Shown here one piece after another: positions 1 through 11,557 of a stretch of 64,000 nt of DNA (positions within the stretch are counted from its first letter, which is position 1; each line of letters starts with the position of its first letter). Both the position numbers and the translations under genes were made by a program. The stretch is from Embleya scabrispora DSM 41855 (GTDB lineage: Bacteria; Actinomycetota; Actinomycetes; Streptomycetales; Streptomycetaceae): positions 20,147 to 84,146 of the forward strand of contig NZ_KB889691.1 in the NCBI RefSeq assembly GCF_000372745.1. The letters are read 5' to 3'. Below the pieces are notes generated by a model. The model had not been told where the DNA came from. It saw only the letters and a list, made by a program, of their open reading frames with translations, and made no database searches.

Positions 1-970
1 GGCCCATCTGCGTGTCGGGATCCCTGGGGTCGCCGACCCTGAAGGCCCGCACCGCCGGTTCGAGCAGGTCCATGAAGCGGTGGTAGACGCCGCGCTGCAC
101 CAGGATGCGGGTGCGCGCGCAGCAGTCCTGTCCGGTGTTGTCCAGGAACGCGCCCGGCGCGGCGGCCGCGGCGGCCTCGATGTCGGCGTCGGCGAAGACG
201 ATGTTCGCACTCTTGCCGCCCAGTTCGAGGGTGACCCGCTTCACCCCGGCGGCGCACCTGGCCATGATGTCCTTGCCCACGGCGGTGGAGCCGGTGAAGA
301 CCACCTTGGCCACGCCCGGGTGTTCCACCAGGGCCCGTCCGGCGACGGGGCCGGCTCCCGGCAGCACCTGGAACAGTCCCTCGGGCAGACCCGCGGCCAG
401 GCCCAGTTCCGCCAGGCGCAGTGCGGTCAGCGGGGTGGTCTCGGCGGGCTTGAGCAGGACCGCGTTGCCGGCCGCGAGTGCGGGCGCCAGGCCCCACGCG
501 GCGATCGGCATCGGAAAGTTCCAGGGCGCGATCACCGCGACCACGCCGAGCGGTTCGTGGAAGGTGATGTCCAGGCCGCCGGCCACCGGGATCTGCCGGC
601 CGCTCAGCCGCTCGACCCCGCCGGCGGCGTAGTCCAGCAGGTCGCGGACGTTGCCCGCCTCCCAGCGGGCGTTGCCGATCGGGTGGCCGGCCTCGCGCAC
701 CTCCAGCCGGGCGAGTTCCTCGAGGTGCTCGTCCACGACGACGGCGAAGCGGCGCAGGACGCGGGCCCGGTCGCCGGGGGCGCGCGCCGACCACTGCGCG
801 GCGGCGCGGGTGGCCCGGGCCACCGCCGCGTCGACGTCGTGCGCCGAACTCGCCCGGATGGTGGCGATGATCTCCTCGGTGGCGGGGTCGAGGATGTCGT
901 GCTCGTGCGGCCCGTCCGGGTCGGGTCGGTCGTGTTGTTCGTGCTGCTGGGACAACGCTTTGATCCTCAC
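1..970 (-). CDS. Aldehyde dehydrogenase (C-terminus beyond the window)
   Basis: NAD(P)-dependent aldehyde dehydrogenase that would oxidise the gamma-glutamyl aldehyde made after gamma-glutamylation of an amine. About 323 residues are visible: the cofactor domain (IAPWNFP, FTGSTAVGK), the catalytic Glu in ELGGKSANI, and the catalytic Cys region GQDCC. The last third of the enzyme (including the usual EEIFGPV region) lies outside the window. The GTG start at 970 overlaps the stop of the upstream synthetase by 4 bases (GTGA), so the two are translationally coupled. The family is certain; the substrate is inferred from neighbours. Confidence 0.93.
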   Translation of the reverse strand, partial: MRIKALSQQHEQHDRPDPDGPHEHDILDPATEEIIATIRASSAHDVDAAVARATRAAAQWSARAPGDRARVLRRFAVVVDEHLEELARLEVREAGHPIGNARWEAGNVRDLLDYAAGGVERLSGRQIPVAGGLDITFHEPLGVVAVIAPWNFPMPIAAWGLAPALAAGNAVLLKPAETTPLTALRLAELGLAAGLPEGLFQVLPGAGPVAGRALVEHPGVAKVVFTGSTAVGKDIMARCAAGVKRVTLELGGKSANIVFADADIEAAAAAAPGAFLDNTGQDCCARTRILVQRGVYHRFMDLLEPAVRAFRVGDPRDPDTQMG

Positions 971-2334
971 ATGCGCTCGAAGGAGCGGAAGCGCTCCCAG
1001 TCGGTGACTGCCGTGTCGTACGCGTCCTGCTCGACCTGCGCCATGTGCAGGTAGTGGGCCACCACCTCGGCGCCGAAGGCGTGCTCGGCGATGGTCGAGG
1101 AGGCCCACAGTTCGGCGGCCTCGCGCAGCGTGCCGGGCACGTGCGGCGCGTCGCCGGTGTAGGCGTTGCCGGTGCAGGCGTCGCCGGGTTCGAGCTCGTG
1201 CTCGATCCCGTACAGGCCGGCCGCGATCATCCCGGCGACCGCGAGGTAGGGGTTCACGTCCCCGCCGGGGAGGCGGTTCTCGAAGCGGTGCGAGTGGCCG
1301 TGTCCGATCACCCGCAGCGCACAGGTGCGGTTGTCCGGCCCCCAGGCCACCGCGGTCGGCGCGAAGGAGCCGGGCCGAAAACGCTTGTACGAGTTGATGT
1401 TGGGCGCGTACAGGAGCGTGAACTCGCGCATCGCGGCGAGTTGGCCGGCCAGGAAGTGCCGCATCGTCTCGGACATCCCGTACGGACCGCTGTCGTCGGC
1501 CAGCACCGGCCAGCCGTCGCCGTCGCGCAGGGACAGGTGGATGTGGCACGAGTTGCCCTCGCGCTCGTCGTACTTGGCCATGAAGGTGAGCGACATGCCC
1601 TCCTGCGCGGCGATCTCCTTGGCTCCGGTCTTGTAGACGGTGTGCTGGTCGCAGGTGGTCAGCGCGTCGTCGTAGCGGAAGGCGATCTCGTGCTGGCCGA
1701 GGTTGCACTCGCCCTTGGCCGACTCCACGGTCATCCCGGCCGCACCCATCTCGTTGCGGATCCGGCGCAGCAGCGGTTCGACCCGGCCGGTGCCCAGCAC
1801 CGAGTAGTCGACGTTGTACTGGTTGGCCGGTGTCATGCCGCGGTAGGCGCGGTCCCAGCCGGCCTCGTAGGTGTCCTTGAACAGGATGAACTCGAGTTCG
1901 GTGCCGGCGTGCGCGGTCCAGCCGTGCTCGGCGAGCCGGTCGAGTTGGCGGCGCAGGATCTGTCGGGGCGAGGCCGCGACCGGGGAGCCGTCGTGCCACA
2001 GCAGGTCCGCGTTGACCTGCGCGGTGCCCGGATGCCAGGGGGTGCGGCGCAGGGTGGCCAGGTCGGGGCGCATCACGAAGTCACCGTAGCCACGTTCCCA
2101 GGACGACATCGCGTAGCCGGCGACCGTGTTCATGTCGGTGTCCACGGCGAGCAGATAGTTGCAGCCCTCGGTGCCGTGGGCGAGCGTGTCGTCCAGGAAG
2201 AAGCGGGCGGCGAAGCGTTTGCCCTGCAGCCTGCCCTGCATGTCGGTGAAGGCCAGGACTACCGTGTCGATCTCCCCGGTGTCGACGAGTGCGCGCAGCT
2301 CGTCGACGGACAGCGGGGGCGTTCGGTCTGCCAA
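967..2334 (-). CDS. Glutamine synthetase-like gamma-glutamyl-amine ligase (GlnA4/PuuA type)
   Basis: ATP-dependent ligase of the glutamine synthetase fold, 455 residues. It shows the catalytic-domain signatures: Glu metal ligands in GTELEF, NQYNVDYS, the NSCHIHLS motif, the ATP-site KRFRPGSFAPT and the NRTCALRV strand. Genes of this type beside an aldehyde dehydrogenase, a glutamyl hydrolase and an APC permease gamma-glutamylate polyamines (GlnA3) or ethanolamine (GlnA4) in Streptomyces rather than making glutamine. The ethanolamine-type permease next door favours GlnA4. I chose TTG at 2334 because a perfect AGGAGG lies 7 nt upstream; the longer reading frame has no ribosome site and adds non-conserved residues. 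Confidence 0.9.
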   Translation of the reverse strand: MADRTPPLSVDELRALVDTGEIDTVVLAFTDMQGRLQGKRFAARFFLDDTLAHGTEGCNYLLAVDTDMNTVAGYAMSSWERGYGDFVMRPDLATLRRTPWHPGTAQVNADLLWHDGSPVAASPRQILRRQLDRLAEHGWTAHAGTELEFILFKDTYEAGWDRAYRGMTPANQYNVDYSVLGTGRVEPLLRRIRNEMGAAGMTVESAKGECNLGQHEIAFRYDDALTTCDQHTVYKTGAKEIAAQEGMSLTFMAKYDEREGNSCHIHLSLRDGDGWPVLADDSGPYGMSETMRHFLAGQLAAMREFTLLYAPNINSYKRFRPGSFAPTAVAWGPDNRTCALRVIGHGHSHRFENRLPGGDVNPYLAVAGMIAAGLYGIEHELEPGDACTGNAYTGDAPHVPGTLREAAELWASSTIAEHAFGAEVVAHYLHMAQVEQDAYDTAVTDWERFRSFERM

Positions 2335-2369
2335 GGGAATGCCTCCTGTCGGTCCAACCGGAAGCCATA

Positions 2370-2387
2370 AGGTATGGCCACGAACCA
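2370..2387. promoter_or_regulatory. Putative FadR-type operator, copy 1
   Basis: AGGTATG-N4-CGAACCA lies between the divergent synthetase and regulator genes. The two arms form an imperfect inverted repeat (GGTATG against GGTTCG). The same arms with the same spacing recur at 3315-3332, upstream of the permease. Binding by the neighbouring GntR/FadR protein is inferred. Confidence 0.6.
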
Positions 2388-2417
2388 TTGATTGGGAAGA
2401 GCTGGAGGGGAGGGATC

Positions 2418-3161
2418 GTGGACGAGCGATCCGGGCCGGAGCCCAAGGACGGGCTGTCGCCGCTGTTGCGGCCGGTGCGTGCGGGCAACGGCTTCGAGGA
2501 GGCGTTGGAGCAGATCCTCCAGGTCGTCCGGCTGGGCCTGGTCTCCGACGGCGGCCGGCTGCCCGCCGAACGCGACCTGGCCGAGCGGCTCGGGGTCAGC
2601 CGGGTGACCCTGCGCGAGGTACTCAAGGTGCTGGCCGATCAGGGCATCGTGGAGAGCCGCCGGGGCCGTTACGGCGGCACGTTCGTGCGCGAGCGCCCGG
2701 GGCCGGTCGGCGACGGCTCGGCCGCCGAGCTGCGCCGCCGGATCGCGAAGGTGGACGTGGAGGACACGCTGCGCTTTCGCGAGGTGCTGGAGGTCGGCGC
2801 GGCCGGGCTGTGCGCGGCCCAGGGCTTGGACCAGGCGCAGGCGGCGCGGTTGCGGGCGGCACTGGCGCAGACCAGGGACGCGCCGCTGGCCGAGTACCGG
2901 CGCCGGGACACGCTGCTGCATCTGACGTTGGCCCAGTTGTGCGGCTCGCCGACGTTGGCCGGCCAATACGCGGCGGTTCGGGCCACGGTGAACGACCTGC
3001 TGGACTGCATTCCGCTGCTGGTGCGCAATCTGGAGCACTCGCAGCACCAGCACACCGCACTGGTCGAGGCGATCCTGGACGGCGATCCGGACGCGGCGGC
3101 CGAGGTGATGCGCGAGCACTGCGCCGGAACCGCGGCCCTGCTGCGCGGGTTTCTCGCCTGA
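2418..3161 (+). CDS. GntR family (FadR/FCD) transcriptional regulator
   Basis: Cytoplasmic repressor of 247 residues. The N-terminal winged helix shows LPAERDLAERLGVSRVTLRE, followed by a wing ending in RGRYGGTFV. The C-terminal helical FCD domain includes RFREVLEVGAAGL, a D-x4-H type metal/ligand region (RRDTLLHLTL) and EHSQHQHTALVEAI, giving the His/Asp set typical of FCD ligand pockets. GTG at 2418 was chosen because of the GGAGGGGAGGG run just upstream. It lies between the synthetase and the permease and probably controls both through the repeated motif at 2370 and 3315. Confidence 0.92.
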   Translation: MDERSGPEPKDGLSPLLRPVRAGNGFEEALEQILQVVRLGLVSDGGRLPAERDLAERLGVSRVTLREVLKVLADQGIVESRRGRYGGTFVRERPGPVGDGSAAELRRRIAKVDVEDTLRFREVLEVGAAGLCAAQGLDQAQAARLRAALAQTRDAPLAEYRRRDTLLHLTLAQLCGSPTLAGQYAAVRATVNDLLDCIPLLVRNLEHSQHQHTALVEAILDGDPDAAAEVMREHCAGTAALLRGFLA

Positions 3162-3314
3162 GCCACCCGTCACCTCCCGCCCCGGCCGCGCGGAATCTCC
3201 GCCCGGCCGGTGCCGTTTTCCCGCCCGGGTCGCCTTGTTTTTCCGCTCGCCTCGGACCACCCGCCCGAAAGACATCCGCGCCGAAGCCTTGCGCGGTGTC
3301 GACTCGAAGAGCAA

Positions 3315-3332
3315 AGGTATGCGCTCGAACCA
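3315..3332. promoter_or_regulatory. Putative FadR-type operator, copy 2
   Basis: AGGTATG-N4-CGAACCA matches copy 1 (2370-2387) in both arms and in spacing, and shares nearby AT-rich flanks (ATT three bases downstream in both). It lies 39 bp before the permease start, where a repressor could block transcription of the permease and glutamyl hydrolase genes. Confidence 0.6.
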
Positions 3333-3370
3333 ATAATTCTTCCTCACCTCCCTCCCGTCAGGAGTGGCTC

Positions 3371-4831
<1,461 letters not shown>

Positions 4832-4911
4832 CCACACACCCATCCCATCCATCGCCGCCGCGATCCCGAGCCCGCGATCTCGAGACATCCTGAGGAACCG
4901 AGCCACCCTTC

Positions 4912-5640
4912 ATGCCCAAGCCACTGATCGGTATCAGCACCTACCACGAGGAATCCGTGCAGTGGGGGGTGTGGCAGCTGCCCGCCGCGCTGCTGCCCCT
5001 CGACTATCCGACCCATATCCAACGCGCCGGCGGGCTGGCGGTGATGTTGCCTCCGGACGCTCCGGAGGCGGCGGCCGAGACCGTGGCCCGGGTGGACGCC
5101 GTGGTGATCGCGGGCGGTCCGGACGTACGGCCCGCCCGCTACGGCGCCGAGCCGCACGCCCGGACCGGGCCTCCGAACGAGGCCCGGGACGAGTGGGAGA
5201 GTGCGTTGATCGAGGCGGCGCTGGCCTCGAACACGCCGCTCCTGGCGATCTGTCGCGGCATGCAACTGCTGAACGTGGTGTTGGGCGGCACGCTGATCCA
5301 GCACGTGCCGGACGTGGTCGGCCACGGCGGGCACACCGGCCCGTCCGGCACACTGGCCGCGCACGTCGTCGCGCCGATCCCCGGCACGCTGTTCGCCTCG
5401 CTCGGCGCCGAGCCGTACGAGGTGCCGACCTACCACCACCAGGCGGTGGACCGGCTCGGCCGCGGCCTGGTGCCGAGCGCCCGGGCCGAGGACGGCATCA
5501 TCGAGGCGGTGGAACTACCCGGCGAGAACTTCGCGCTGGGAGTCCAATGGCATCCCGAAGCCGGGACCGACCGGCGGCTGGCCCACGCCCTGATCGCCGC
5601 CGCCCGCCGGCCGCGCCTGGTGCCCGCGCCTTCGGCCTGA
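4912..5640 (+). CDS. Gamma-glutamyl-amine hydrolase, class I glutamine amidotransferase-like (PuuD type)
   Basis: Peptidase C26-like hydrolase of 242 residues that would release glutamate from the oxidised gamma-glutamyl product, closing the cycle opened by the GlnA-like ligase. The nucleophile elbow is AICRGMQLLNV (Cys) and the His-Glu pair is in GVQWHPE. The N-terminal IGISTYHEE and VVIAGGPDV are typical of PuuD proteins. It follows the permease by 80 bp on the same strand and ends just before a bidirectional terminator. Confidence 0.92.
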   Translation: MPKPLIGISTYHEESVQWGVWQLPAALLPLDYPTHIQRAGGLAVMLPPDAPEAAAETVARVDAVVIAGGPDVRPARYGAEPHARTGPPNEARDEWESALIEAALASNTPLLAICRGMQLLNVVLGGTLIQHVPDVVGHGGHTGPSGTLAAHVVAPIPGTLFASLGAEPYEVPTYHHQAVDRLGRGLVPSARAEDGIIEAVELPGENFALGVQWHPEAGTDRRLAHALIAAARRPRLVPAPSA

Positions 5641-5646
5641 GGACCG

Positions 5647-5688
5647 CGCGCGAGGGCCGCATACGCACGCCGTTGCGGCCGTCGCGCG
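5647..5688. terminator. Bidirectional terminator between the PuuD-like gene and hypE
   Basis: Arms CGCGCGA-g-GGCCGC (5647-5660) and GCGGCC-g-TCGCGCG (5675-5688) pair over 13 bp with one central mismatch and a 14-nt loop. It lies between two convergent genes and has no U-tract, as is common for actinomycete terminators. Confidence 0.7.
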
Positions 5689-5706
5689 ACGATCCCACGG
5701 CACCGC

Positions 5707-6790
5707 TCAACAGATCCTGGGCAGTTGCTCGCCGATCGGCATGTCCAACACGCGTGTGCCGCCCAGCCCGGTGCGCGCCACCACCATCCCCGGATGCGCC
5801 GCGACACACTCCCCGATCACCACCGCCCCCGCGCCCAGCGGATGCGCACGCATCGCCGCGAGCACCGCGTCGGCGTGCTCGCGGGGCACGAACGCGACCA
5901 GCTTGCCCTCGTTGGCCACATACAGCGGATCCAGGCCCAGGATCGCGCACGCGTTGGCCACCTGGGGCGGCACCGGAACGTCGCGTTCGGCGATCGTCAC
6001 GCCGACCCCGGCCGCGGCGGCGATCTCGTTGAGCGCGGCGCCCAGGCCGCCCCGGGTGGGATCCCGCAGCACGTGCAGGTCCGGCGTGACCGCCAGCATG
6101 GCCTCGACCAGCCCACCCAGCGCGGCGCAGTCGCTGCGGATCTCCACGTCGAATTCGAGGCCCTCGCGCACGCTCATCACGGCCACGCCGTGCACGCCGA
6201 TGTCGCCGCTGACGATCACCACGTCGCCCGGGGCGGCGCGCTGCGGTCGGATGTCGACGCCTGCCGGGAGCAAGCCGATCCCGGCGGTGTTGAGATAGAT
6301 GCCGTCCCCGTGCCCGGCCTCGACCACCTTGGTGTCGCCGGTGGCGATCTCCACGCCGGCGGCTCGGGCCGCGTCGCCGAGCGCCTGGGCGACCCGGGCG
6401 ACGACCGACATCTCGACGCCCTCCTCCAGGATGAAACCGACGGACAGATATGCCGCCTTGGCGCCGCTCATGGCCAGGTCGTTCACCGTCCCGTTGACCG
6501 CGAGGTCGCCGATGCCGCCGCCGGGGAAGAACAGCGGACGGACCACGAACGAGTCGGTGGAAAAGGCCAGTCGGGCCCCGCCGAGGGTGATCACCGCGGA
6601 GTCGGCGAGACCGGCCAGCAAGGGTCCCCCGAACGCGGGTGCGAAGACGTGCTCGACGAGTTCGGCGGACAGCGCGCCGCCGCCGCCGTGCCCGGTCACG
6701 ATCCGCGGATGGTCGCGCAACGGGGCCGGGCAGGTCCACCCGGAGAAGTCGGGCGCGGCGGGCGCGGCGACCGGAGCCAGGTCGATGAGC

Positions 6791-6798
<8 letters not shown>
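5707..6798 (-). CDS. hypE: Hydrogenase maturation protein HypE (carbamoyl dehydratase)
   Basis: HypE dehydrates the carbamoyl group that HypF places on its C-terminal Cys, making the cyanide ligand of the [NiFe] centre. The 363-residue PurM-like protein shows GHGGGG near the N-terminus, the ATP-site [29 protein letters not shown], and ends PRIC with the required terminal Cys. The start is TTG at 6798, overlapping the hypD stop by 8 bases behind GGGAGG. It is the last gene of the hydrogenase operon. Confidence 0.95.
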
Positions 6799-7914
<1,116 letters not shown>

Positions 7915-7918
<4 letters not shown>

Positions 7919-8262
7919 CGCCGGGCCTCCTTCGAAACGCCGTTGTGATTGGGGTCGGGGACGACCACCGGCTCCGGCCGGACGAACTCCCCGGGCGCCG
8001 CACCGGCCGCCTCCCAGGGGTCTCCGAACTCCTCCTGGAGCAGCCCCATTTCATCGAACAGAGCAAGCGTGCGCAGGGCCGACTCCTCGTCCAGCCGTTG
8101 CAGCGCGAAGCCCACGTGCACGATGGCGTACTCACCGACGCTCAGGTCGGGGACGTACTCCAGGCACACCTCCTTGACCACGCCGCCGAAGTCGACGAGA
8201 CCCATCCGGGTTCCGTCCCGATCCTCGATGTGCGTCACTTTGCCGGGCACCGCCAGGCACAT
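7915..8262 (-). CDS. hypC: Hydrogenase maturation chaperone HypC
   Basis: HypC shuttles the Fe(CN)2CO group between HypD and the hydrogenase large subunit. The mature protein begins MCLAVPGKV, giving the essential Cys2, followed by the OB-fold strand [27 protein letters not shown] with the usual [11 protein letters not shown] helix. At 115 residues it is longer than a typical HypC (about 75-95); the extra part is a Pro- and Glu-rich tail. ATG at 8262 has GAGGAGAG upstream; the longer frame adds no conserved sequence. Confidence 0.93.
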
Positions 8263-8333
8263 GGGTCTCTCCTCGTCATCCGGCAACGACCGCGGCACGC
8301 GCGTCGTCGACTCGTGGGTCTTCGGGCGAACGT

Positions 8334-10694
8334 TCACGGGCGGGCCGGATCATCGGGCACGGGTCGACCGGCCCCGACCAGCACCTGGCCCAGCGCCAGC
8401 CCACCGTCGTTCGGCGGCACCCGGCGATGGCGCAGCACGGTGAAGTGCCGTTCGCGCAACGCCCGCCCGCAGGCCGAGGACAGGATCGCGTTGGCGAACA
8501 CGCCGCCGGTGAGCGCGACCGGCGTCGGCCCGAACCGCTCCCGCGCGTGTTCGGCCACCGCGACCACCAGGTCCACGACCGCGTGGTGAAAACGCGCCGC
8601 GAGCAGCTCCGGCTCGCTCCCGGCGCGCAGGTCGGCGATCGCCGCCGCGAACACCGGGCCGGGGTCGGCGATCAGCGGATCGTCCTCGCCGTCCCCCGGG
8701 AGCAGCCCGAACGTGTACCCCGGGACCGGTCCGGGCCGCCGAACGGCCGCGCCCTCCAACTCGATCGCCGCCTGCGCCTCGTACCCGGCCAGGTGGCAGA
8801 CGCCGATCAGCGACGCGAACGCGTCGAAGAGCCGACCCATGCTGGAGGTGGGCACGCAGTTCAGGTCGCGTTCGAGCTGGCGCGCCAACACCCGGCGTTC
8901 CTCGTCCGATCCGGCTCGCACGCACGGCAGGTCGTCCGCCCACTCGATCCCGGCAGCGTGCAGGTGAGCCAGCGCCATCCGATACGGGCGGGCCACCGCC
9001 GCGTCGCCCCCGGCCAGCGGCGCGTAGCGCAGGTGCGCCACCCGCTGGAAGCCGGCGTAGTCGGCGAGCAGGAACTCCCCGCCCCAGATCGCGCCGTCGT
9101 CCCCGTAGCCGGTCCCGTCGAAGGCGACGCCCAGCACCGGCGCGGTGCCGTGCGATCCGTGTTCGGCCATCGCGGCGGCGATGTGCGCGTGATGGTGCTG
9201 GACCAGACGCACCGGCCGCCGTGCCGCGGCGCGGCGCGCCCAGCCGGTGGACCGATAGCCCGGATGGCGATCGGCGACCAGTACTTCGGGACGCACGCCG
9301 GTGACCGCGCCCAGATGCTCCACCGCGTGCTCGAACGCACGCTGCGTGGCCAGGTCGTCCATGTCGCCGACATGCCCGGACAACCACGCCTCGCGCCCCT
9401 CGGCCAGCGCGAACGTGTTCTTCAGGTCCCCGCCGACGGCGAGTGTCGCGGGCACTGCCACCGGCAGCCGGATCGACAGCGGAGCCCAGCCCCGGGAACG
9501 CCGGACGAACAGCGGTTCGCCGTCCACGACCCGCACCACCGAGTCGTCCAGCGGCACCCGGATCGCCCGGTCGTGGGTGAGCCAGCCGTCGGCGAGTGGT
9601 GCGAGCCGGGTCAACGCCTCGGCGTCATCGGTCACGATCGGCTCGCCGGCCGCATTGCCGCTGGTGAGCACGAGCAGGCGCGGCCCGGGCCGATCGTCGA
9701 GCAGCCCCAGGAGCAGGTGGTGCAGGGGCGTGTACGGCAACATGAAGCCCAGGTCGGGGCAGCGCGGGGCGATCGCCTCCGGCAGTGCGGACCGGGCCGC
9801 CCGGCGGCGCCGGAGCAGCACGATCGGTCGGGCGGCACCGGTGAGCAACTCGCGCTCCGCGTCCCCGATCGCGGCATGCGGCTCGATCTCGGCGAGGCTA
9901 CGGGCCAGCAGCGCGAAGGGCTTGTCGCCGCGCCCCTTGCGCTCGCGCAGCCGCACTACCGCGTCCTCGTCGGCCGCGTCGCAGGCCAGGTGGTAGCCGC
10001 CGATGCCCTTGACCGCCAGGATCGCCCCCTCGGCGAGCATCCGGCGGGCCTCCTCCAGCGTGCCGAAGCCGATCGGCGCCCCGTCCGCGCCGACCAGGGA
10101 CAGCCGGGGCCCGCAGGCGTGGCACGCGATGGGTTGTGCGTGGAAGCGTCGGTCGCTCGGATCGGTGTACTCCCGGGCGCAGTCCGCGCACATCGGGAAC
10201 TCGGCCATCGTGGTGTGCGCACGGTCGTAGGGCAGTGCGGTGACGATGGTGAAGCGTGGGCCGCAGTCGGTGCACGTGATGAACGGGTGCAGGTGGCGGC
10301 GATCGGTGGGGTCCGCCAGCTCGGCCAGGCAGGGCGCGCACGTGGCGACGTCCGGTGGGATCTGGGTACGCTGCGTGGCGCCCGACTCCGGCGGTGCGGA
10401 CGCCACGATCGCGAACCCGGTGTCGCCGCCGATCTCGAGTTCCTCGTGGGTGATCGACTCGACCGAGGCCAGCGCGGGCGCGTCGGTGTCGATCCGCCGG
10501 CAGAAGGCGGCCACCTCGGCCGACCGGCCCTCGATCTCCACCAGCACGCCCGCACCGGTGTTGGTGACATGGCCGGCCAGGCCCAGCTCGGTGGCCAACG
10601 TGTAGACGAACGGCCGGAAACCCACGCCCTGCACGGTGCCCCGCACGGTGATTCGACGACGCTGTGCGACGTCGGCCTGCCCCCCGGCGGTCAA
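8334..10694 (-). CDS. hypF: Carbamoyltransferase HypF
   Basis: HypF uses carbamoyl phosphate and ATP to carbamoylate HypE. The 786 residues show, in order, an acylphosphatase domain (RGTVQGVGFRPFVY), two paired CxxC zinc fingers (CAPC...CTDCG and CADC...CHACG), a YrdC domain (LAVKGIGGYHLACDA) and a Kae1-like domain with VQHHHAHIAAAMAEH and LTGGVFANAIL. I favour the TTG at 10694, which overlaps the hypB stop by 2 bases and follows GGGGGAG with a 5-nt gap. GTG at 10721 is an alternative without a clear ribosome site. Confidence 0.94.
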   Translation of the reverse strand: MTAGGQADVAQRRRITVRGTVQGVGFRPFVYTLATELGLAGHVTNTGAGVLVEIEGRSAEVAAFCRRIDTDAPALASVESITHEELEIGGDTGFAIVASAPPESGATQRTQIPPDVATCAPCLAELADPTDRRHLHPFITCTDCGPRFTIVTALPYDRAHTTMAEFPMCADCAREYTDPSDRRFHAQPIACHACGPRLSLVGADGAPIGFGTLEEARRMLAEGAILAVKGIGGYHLACDAADEDAVVRLRERKGRGDKPFALLARSLAEIEPHAAIGDAERELLTGAARPIVLLRRRRAARSALPEAIAPRCPDLGFMLPYTPLHHLLLGLLDDRPGPRLLVLTSGNAAGEPIVTDDAEALTRLAPLADGWLTHDRAIRVPLDDSVVRVVDGEPLFVRRSRGWAPLSIRLPVAVPATLAVGGDLKNTFALAEGREAWLSGHVGDMDDLATQRAFEHAVEHLGAVTGVRPEVLVADRHPGYRSTGWARRAAARRPVRLVQHHHAHIAAAMAEHGSHGTAPVLGVAFDGTGYGDDGAIWGGEFLLADYAGFQRVAHLRYAPLAGGDAAVARPYRMALAHLHAAGIEWADDLPCVRAGSDEERRVLARQLERDLNCVPTSSMGRLFDAFASLIGVCHLAGYEAQAAIELEGAAVRRPGPVPGYTFGLLPGDGEDDPLIADPGPVFAAAIADLRAGSEPELLAARFHHAVVDLVVAVAEHARERFGPTPVALTGGVFANAILSSACGRALRERHFTVLRHRRVPPNDGGLALGQVLVGAGRPVPDDPARP

Positions 10695-11551
10695 GACGGC
10701 TCCCCCGCCGGCGCGGGCCACCGGTCGAACCCGTGGTCGTCCTCGTGTGTGTGAGCGGGGTCCCCGTGCCCCTGCCCGTACTCGTGCTCGTACGGGTGGG
10801 CGTGATCATGCCCGTTTCGGTGTCCGTGGTCCGGCGACCCGCCGTGCCCGTGCCCGTCCGCCGCGTGCCGCGCCATGACCGGCGTGTGCACCGCGGCGCC
10901 GTCGAGCACCGCGAGTGCACGTGCCAGCAGATCACCCACACCACGGCCGGTCCTGGCCGACGTGAACAGCACCTCGACCCCGGGGTTGACCCGCCGGACA
11001 TTCGCCAGGAACGCGAGTTCGTCGAACTCGACCGCCTCGGCGAGGTCGGTCTTGGTCAACACCACCAGGTTCGCCAGGCCGAACGCGGACGGATACTTGA
11101 GCGGCTTGTCCTCCCCCTCGGTCACCGACGCGAGCGCGACCCGCAAGCTCTCGCCCAGGTCGTAGGAGGCCGGGCAGACCAGGTTGCCGACGTTCTCCAC
11201 GAACAACAGCCGGGTCCGCGTCGGCAGCCAGCCGGTGAGCTGCCGGCGCAACATCGCGGCCTCCAGGTGGCACAACCCGTCGGTGAGGACCTGCTTGACC
11301 GGCGCGCCGGCCCGGGCCAGCCGCGTCGCGTCGTTGTCGGTGGCCAGGTCGGCGGTCAACGCCGCCACCGGAACGCCGCGTTCGCCGGCCAGGCGCAGTT
11401 CCGCCTCCAGCAGCGCGGTCTTACCACTGCCGGGGCTGGACAGCAGGTTGATCGCGATCACCCCGCGCGCGGTCAGCTCGGCGCGCAGGTCGCTCGCACC
11501 GCGATCGTTGTGGGCGAGTACGGCCTGCCGCAACTCGTCGACTCGGCACAT
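10691..11551 (-). CDS. hypB: Nickel-insertion GTPase HypB with C-terminal His-rich tail
   Basis: HypB is a SIMIBI GTPase that delivers nickel with HypA. The 286-residue protein has the P-loop SSPGSGKT (residues 38-45), DLATDND, the metal-site GLCHLEA, ENVGNLVCP and TKTDL. From about residue 219 to 275 there is a tail with about fourteen His among Gly, Asp and Glu, likely a nickel store. Such His-rich stretches are usually N-terminal in HypB, so their position here is unusual. It overlaps hypF slightly and lies 6 bp after hypA. Confidence 0.95.
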   Translation of the reverse strand: MCRVDELRQAVLAHNDRGASDLRAELTARGVIAINLLSSPGSGKTALLEAELRLAGERGVPVAALTADLATDNDATRLARAGAPVKQVLTDGLCHLEAAMLRRQLTGWLPTRTRLLFVENVGNLVCPASYDLGESLRVALASVTEGEDKPLKYPSAFGLANLVVLTKTDLAEAVEFDELAFLANVRRVNPGVEVLFTSARTGRGVGDLLARALAVLDGAAVHTPVMARHAADGHGHGGSPDHGHRNGHDHAHPYEHEYGQGHGDPAHTHEDDHGFDRWPAPAGEPS

Positions 11552-11557
11552 GACGGA

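Noticed and set aside
1045..2370. 441-codon plus-strand frame over the glutamine synthetase-like gene
   Set aside because: It is complementary to a gene with clear catalytic motifs and has no recognisable domain of its own.
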